A stretch of 20,485 nucleotides of DNA from assembly GCA_040307715.1 (NCBI GenBank), contig JAWRJC010000099.1, positions 1 to 20,485 on the forward strand, written 5' to 3'. Below are positions 18,153-20,485 of the stretch, in pieces; within the stretch, counting starts at the first letter, position 1; each line of letters begins with the position of its first letter. The notes under the pieces were generated by a model that was given only the letters and a program-made list of their open reading frames with translations, was not told the origin of the DNA and did not search any database. The position numbers and the translations under genes are program-made. Source of the DNA: RUG13615 sp040307715. Lineage in GTDB: Bacteria; Bacillota; Clostridia; Peptostreptococcales; Anaerovoracaceae.

Positions 18153-18269
18153 GCCCGCTGTATCCGCGCAGAATCGCTTCGGGATGTATCGAAAAACCAA
18201 CAGTTTTTTTGTTACAATAACCGCCGGACTCCGTTTTATGTCAAGTAATGTTCGCGGTTTGGGAGCAAC

Positions 18270-18505
18270 TTATTCACAGACGCTCAAAGCGCATGATTTG
18301 AACAATCTGCGTTTTTATCCACATCCTTTCGGAAATTGTATACGATTTTATCCAAAGGCCCCTGTGGAAAAGTTGAAAACCCTCAAGCATTGAAATCAAA
18401 AGGCTGAGCAAACAGCAAGCGAATGTCAACAAAAAGTTATCCACATCTTTGTTCGCATTTTATGACGCTGTGGATTTCTTTTTATAGATTTACAGAATCT
18501 ACCTG
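18270..18505. other. DnaA-box cluster in a gene-free AT-rich region: candidate replication origin
   Basis: The 447-bp gap 18153-18599 contains no plausible gene. Within it are three exact DnaA boxes on the plus strand (TTATTCACA 18270-18278, TTATCCACA 18315-18323 and 18437-18445), one on the minus strand fitting TTWTNCACA (TTTTCCACA, 18363-18371), one with a single mismatch (TTATCCAAA, 18348-18356) and a poorer one (AAATCCACA, 18469-18477, minus). To the right is a T/A-rich stretch with the dyad TAGATT-TACAG-AATCTA (18485-18501) that could be the unwinding element. Genes to the left mostly run leftward, as expected of leading-strand genes beside an origin. No dnaA or dnaN is in the window, so it could also be a DnaA-titration or DnaA-regulated site. 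Confidence 0.65.
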
Positions 18506-18535
18506 TTCGTCTGTGTTTTTCAGAAAACACGAACA
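18504..18535 (+). other. Stem-loop upstream of the alaX-type gene
   Basis: GTGTTTT and AAAACAC pair around a TCAG loop, extended after a 4-nt bulge by TGTTC/GAACA. No T run follows, so it is not a terminator. It lies at the right border of the DnaA-box region, 65 nt before the start codon. Confidence 0.5.
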
Positions 18536-18599
18536 ACCGGCGCAATGCCGTGCCCGGCAGGCCGGACTGCGCCGCACTGTATCAAGGAGGCCACGCTCT

Positions 18600-19910
18600 A
18601 TGGACCGGAAAACCACAAAACTGTACCAGCAGGACGTATATCTGCAAACGGCTCCCGCAACGGTAGACGATGTCTTTGCGCGTGACGGCGCTGTCTGGAT
18701 GATCGCAGACCGCACCCCGTTCTTCCCCGAAGGCGGCGGACAGAGCGCAGACACAGGCACCGTGCAGACAACGCCGGCCGGCGGCGTCCCGGAGCAGTTC
18801 TCCATCGACTATGTGACAGAAGAAAACGGGACCGTGCTCCACAGGATCGCAGGTATCACATCCCCTGAAGAAGCGCCGTTCCATACAGGAGAAGTTGTTG
18901 ATCTTGCGATCGACTGGCCGCACCGGTTTGAAAACATGCAGCGCCATGCCGGCGAGCACATCCTCTCCGGCCGGATCTGGGAACTGTTCGGCGGCACCAA
19001 CCGCGGCTTCCATATGGGCGAAGACTACATGACGGTCGACATCCGGTTTGAGGACGCGGACGGCAATGCGGTGCAGGGAAAGACCCTGACGCTGGCCATG
19101 GCTATGCAGGCGGAGCGCGCCGCCAACGAAGTCATCTGGCAGGATCTGCCGATCCACGTGGATTATTTTGAGACGAACGAAGAAGCCTCCGCCATGCCCA
19201 CGAGAAAACCGATCGCTTTCGACGAAGACATCTCCGTCGTCACAGTGGGCAGCCGGGAAGCGCCGGCGGACTGCTGCGCCTGCTGCGGGACACATCCCGC
19301 CACGGCCGGCCAGGTCGGCCTCGTCAAAGTTTACAAGGTCGAAAAAAATAAAGATATGACCCGCGTGTTCTTTGATGCCGGTCGCAAGGCTATGGCGCAC
19401 ATCGACGCGCATCTTGCGATCCTCACGGATCTGGCCAACGCGAACAGCACCTCCCCCGAGGAACTGCCGGCGAGGCTGAAGGCCGAGGAATCGCGCCGCG
19501 ACGCCATGCGCGAAGAACTGACTGCATTCAGGAAGGCGGCTGCCGACGCGCACCTCGCAGAGATCCTCGCGGCACTCGAAACGCGCGCCGGCGCAGAAAG
19601 TGCGAAAACTGCGGAACGCACGGCCAAAGACGCGCCGCTCGTGTTCTCCTTTGACGATATCGCCTCCGGCGATTTCTCCAAAGCAGGCAAAAAACTGCAG
19701 AAGAAGATCCGCGGCACGGTCTTCGCTGCCTTCCCCAAAGAAGCGGTCCTGCTCCTGTATGCGGACAAGTCCGCGGACAGCGCCGACTGCGGCGTGCTGG
19801 TCAAGGAGCAGGCAGCGGCGTTCGGCGCCAAAGGCGGCGGCAATAAAGAAGCCGCCCGCGCCATGTTCCCCGACGCGGACAGCATGCAGCGATTCCTCGA
19901 TACCATGTGA
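18600..19910 (+). CDS. AlaX-type alanyl-tRNA editing protein with DHHA1 domain
   Basis: The 436-residue protein resembles the editing half of alanyl-tRNA synthetase without the catalytic core. It has the FFPEGGGQSADTG motif (41-53) of the AlaRS second additional domain, and a zinc site made of HAGEH (His116, His120) and CCGTH (Cys228, His232), the HxxxH...CxxxH editing signature. A charged helical stretch (about 285-340) leads to a DHHA1-like C-terminal domain with GAKGGGNKEAARAMF (409-423). Such long-form AlaX proteins hydrolyse Ser-tRNA(Ala), and sometimes Gly-tRNA(Ala), in trans. The ATG at 18600-18602 has AAGGAGG 9 nt upstream; an in-frame extension back to 18423 would cross the DnaA boxes and is rejected. 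The gene ends at an intrinsic terminator and appears monocistronic. Confidence 0.93.
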   Translation: MDRKTTKLYQQDVYLQTAPATVDDVFARDGAVWMIADRTPFFPEGGGQSADTGTVQTTPAGGVPEQFSIDYVTEENGTVLHRIAGITSPEEAPFHTGEVVDLAIDWPHRFENMQRHAGEHILSGRIWELFGGTNRGFHMGEDYMTVDIRFEDADGNAVQGKTLTLAMAMQAERAANEVIWQDLPIHVDYFETNEEASAMPTRKPIAFDEDISVVTVGSREAPADCCACCGTHPATAGQVGLVKVYKVEKNKDMTRVFFDAGRKAMAHIDAHLAILTDLANANSTSPEELPARLKAEESRRDAMREELTAFRKAAADAHLAEILAALETRAGAESAKTAERTAKDAPLVFSFDDIASGDFSKAGKKLQKKIRGTVFAAFPKEAVLLLYADKSADSADCGVLVKEQAAAFGAKGGGNKEAARAMFPDADSMQRFLDTM

Positions 19911-19917
19911 TCAAAAT

Positions 19918-19944
19918 GAGACCGCCCGAAGGACGGTCTCTTTT
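19918..19944 (+). terminator. Intrinsic terminator after the alaX-type gene
   Basis: GAGACCG and CGGTCTC form a 7-bp stem around CCCGAAGGA, followed by TTTT, 7 nt after the stop codon. On the opposite strand the stem is followed by ATTTTGA, so it may also serve the convergent Ig-like gene. Confidence 0.88.
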
Positions 19945-19974
19945 ATATTGCCCGGTATTCCGGTCTCCTCTCTG

Positions 19975-20485
19975 TTACGGATTGATCACTACAGTCAGCA
20001 CCTTCGTGCGTCCGTTCGGCGCCCGGCAGATCAGCGTCGTGGTGCCTTCCTTGGTCGCCTTGATCGTCGCCGTGCCGTCGATGATGCCGCCGCTGTACGC
20101 GCTGCCGTCAGGCTTGGTGATCTTGAGCATCGTCTTGCCCTCCGCGGTCAGATCCCACAGCGCATGCGTCGGATACAGACGCGGCCGCTTGTTGAAGTCC
20201 GCCACCGGATATTCATAATCCGGCTTGAGCTTGATCTGCTGCCCCACTTTCAGATTGATCGTGTCGCTGGTGAGCCGCTTGTTCGTCGCCGCGTTCTTGA
20301 CGTACACCGTCTTCATCGCCTGATACTTGCCGCCCGCCGGCGTCGTGATGATGCCCTGGCTCCAGGACGTGTCGCCCTTGGCTCTTGCGTGGATCTCCAC
20401 GACATAGTCCGCTTTCACAGGACACCAGTATTCATATGTGGACGCGCTGAACGACTTCTGCGTCCATCCGCTCCAGCTGCCGCCG
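19975..20485 (-). CDS. C-terminal part of a surface or secreted protein with Ig-like domain (cut by window edge)
   Basis: The leftward frame is open from the right edge to TAA at 19975, giving the last 170 residues; the true start is outside, and the GTG at 20416-20418 is internal. The visible part begins GGSWSGWTQKSFSASTYEYW, then CPVKADYVVEIHARA, a beta-sandwich segment (fibronectin III-like or similar). The rest, TVYVKNAATNKRLTSDTINL, then KVGQQIKLKP, and the end ATIKATKEGTTTLICRAPNG, resembles a bacterial Ig-like (Big_2) domain with its typical final strands. Such domains occur in large clostridial cell-surface and exported proteins. The protein's size, anchor and function cannot be seen here. 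Confidence 0.75.
   Translation of the reverse strand, partial: GGSWSGWTQKSFSASTYEYWCPVKADYVVEIHARAKGDTSWSQGIITTPAGGKYQAMKTVYVKNAATNKRLTSDTINLKVGQQIKLKPDYEYPVADFNKRPRLYPTHALWDLTAEGKTMLKITKPDGSAYSGGIIDGTATIKATKEGTTTLICRAPNGRTKVLTVVINP

Noticed and set aside
18190..18218. TACAAT box at 18213 as a promoter
   Set aside because: No -35 at suitable spacing and no gene directly downstream.
18061..18393. Short plus-strand frame entering the DnaA-box region
   Set aside because: It mostly overlaps the end of the 402-residue gene in another frame, without ribosome binding site or domain.
18423..18599. 59-residue N-terminal extension of the AlaX-type protein
   Set aside because: It crosses DnaA boxes, has atypical composition, and the ATG at 18600 has AAGGAGG at proper spacing.

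Overview
The window looks like chromosomal DNA from a fairly GC-rich anaerobe of the Bacillota (class Clostridia). The support is a SAM-I (S-box) riboswitch in front of metK, an acyl-CoA dehydrogenase-etfB-etfA cluster of clostridial type, the secA/prfB neighbourhood, AGGAGG-type ribosome binding sites and Bacillus-like DnaA boxes. I cannot name the genus. Almost everything is housekeeping DNA; there are no insertion sequences, CRISPR arrays, tRNAs or rRNAs.

Layout. Positions 1-8058 are a leftward run: a CorC/CNNM-type membrane protein, secA, a zinc-ribbon membrane protein with an Ala/Glu/Val-rich repeat, prfB and tex (cut by the left edge). Gaps are short and one good promoter sits in front of the CorC gene. 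A rightward polysaccharide deacetylase (8322-9776) follows and ends at a strong terminator. Next come the leftward operon acd-etfB-etfA (9945-12977), with its own sigma-A-type promoter, and a leftward pair metK-lysC (13204-15803) under an S-box riboswitch. A leftward Asp/Glu racemase-family gene (16074-16799) is divergent from an unrecognised 402-residue protein (16944-18152) that appears to be made from a leaderless mRNA. From 18153 to 18599 there is no gene but an AT-rich stretch with a dense cluster of DnaA boxes. To its right lie an AlaX-type alanyl-tRNA editing protein (18600-19910) and the 3' end of a leftward Ig-like-domain surface protein (19975 to the right edge).

How the parts fit. 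SecA, the zinc-ribbon protein, RF2 and Tex belong to protein export, translation termination and RNA handling. LysC and MetK bracket the aspartate-to-methionine-to-SAM route, and the riboswitch senses the end product. The Acd/EtfBA set is a flavin electron-transfer module for an acyl-CoA/enoyl-CoA couple, but the dehydrogenase lacks the usual catalytic glutamate.

The most interesting points are: (1) the DnaA-box cluster at 18270-18477, which lies close to a strand switch (11 of the 13 genes to its left run leftward) and so resembles a replication origin, although neither dnaA nor dnaN is in the window; (2) the leaderless uncharacterised gene beside it; (3) an acyl-CoA dehydrogenase with Gly in place of the catalytic Glu; (4) a prfB without the programmed frameshift; (5) a repeat-bearing zinc-ribbon membrane protein between secA and prfB.
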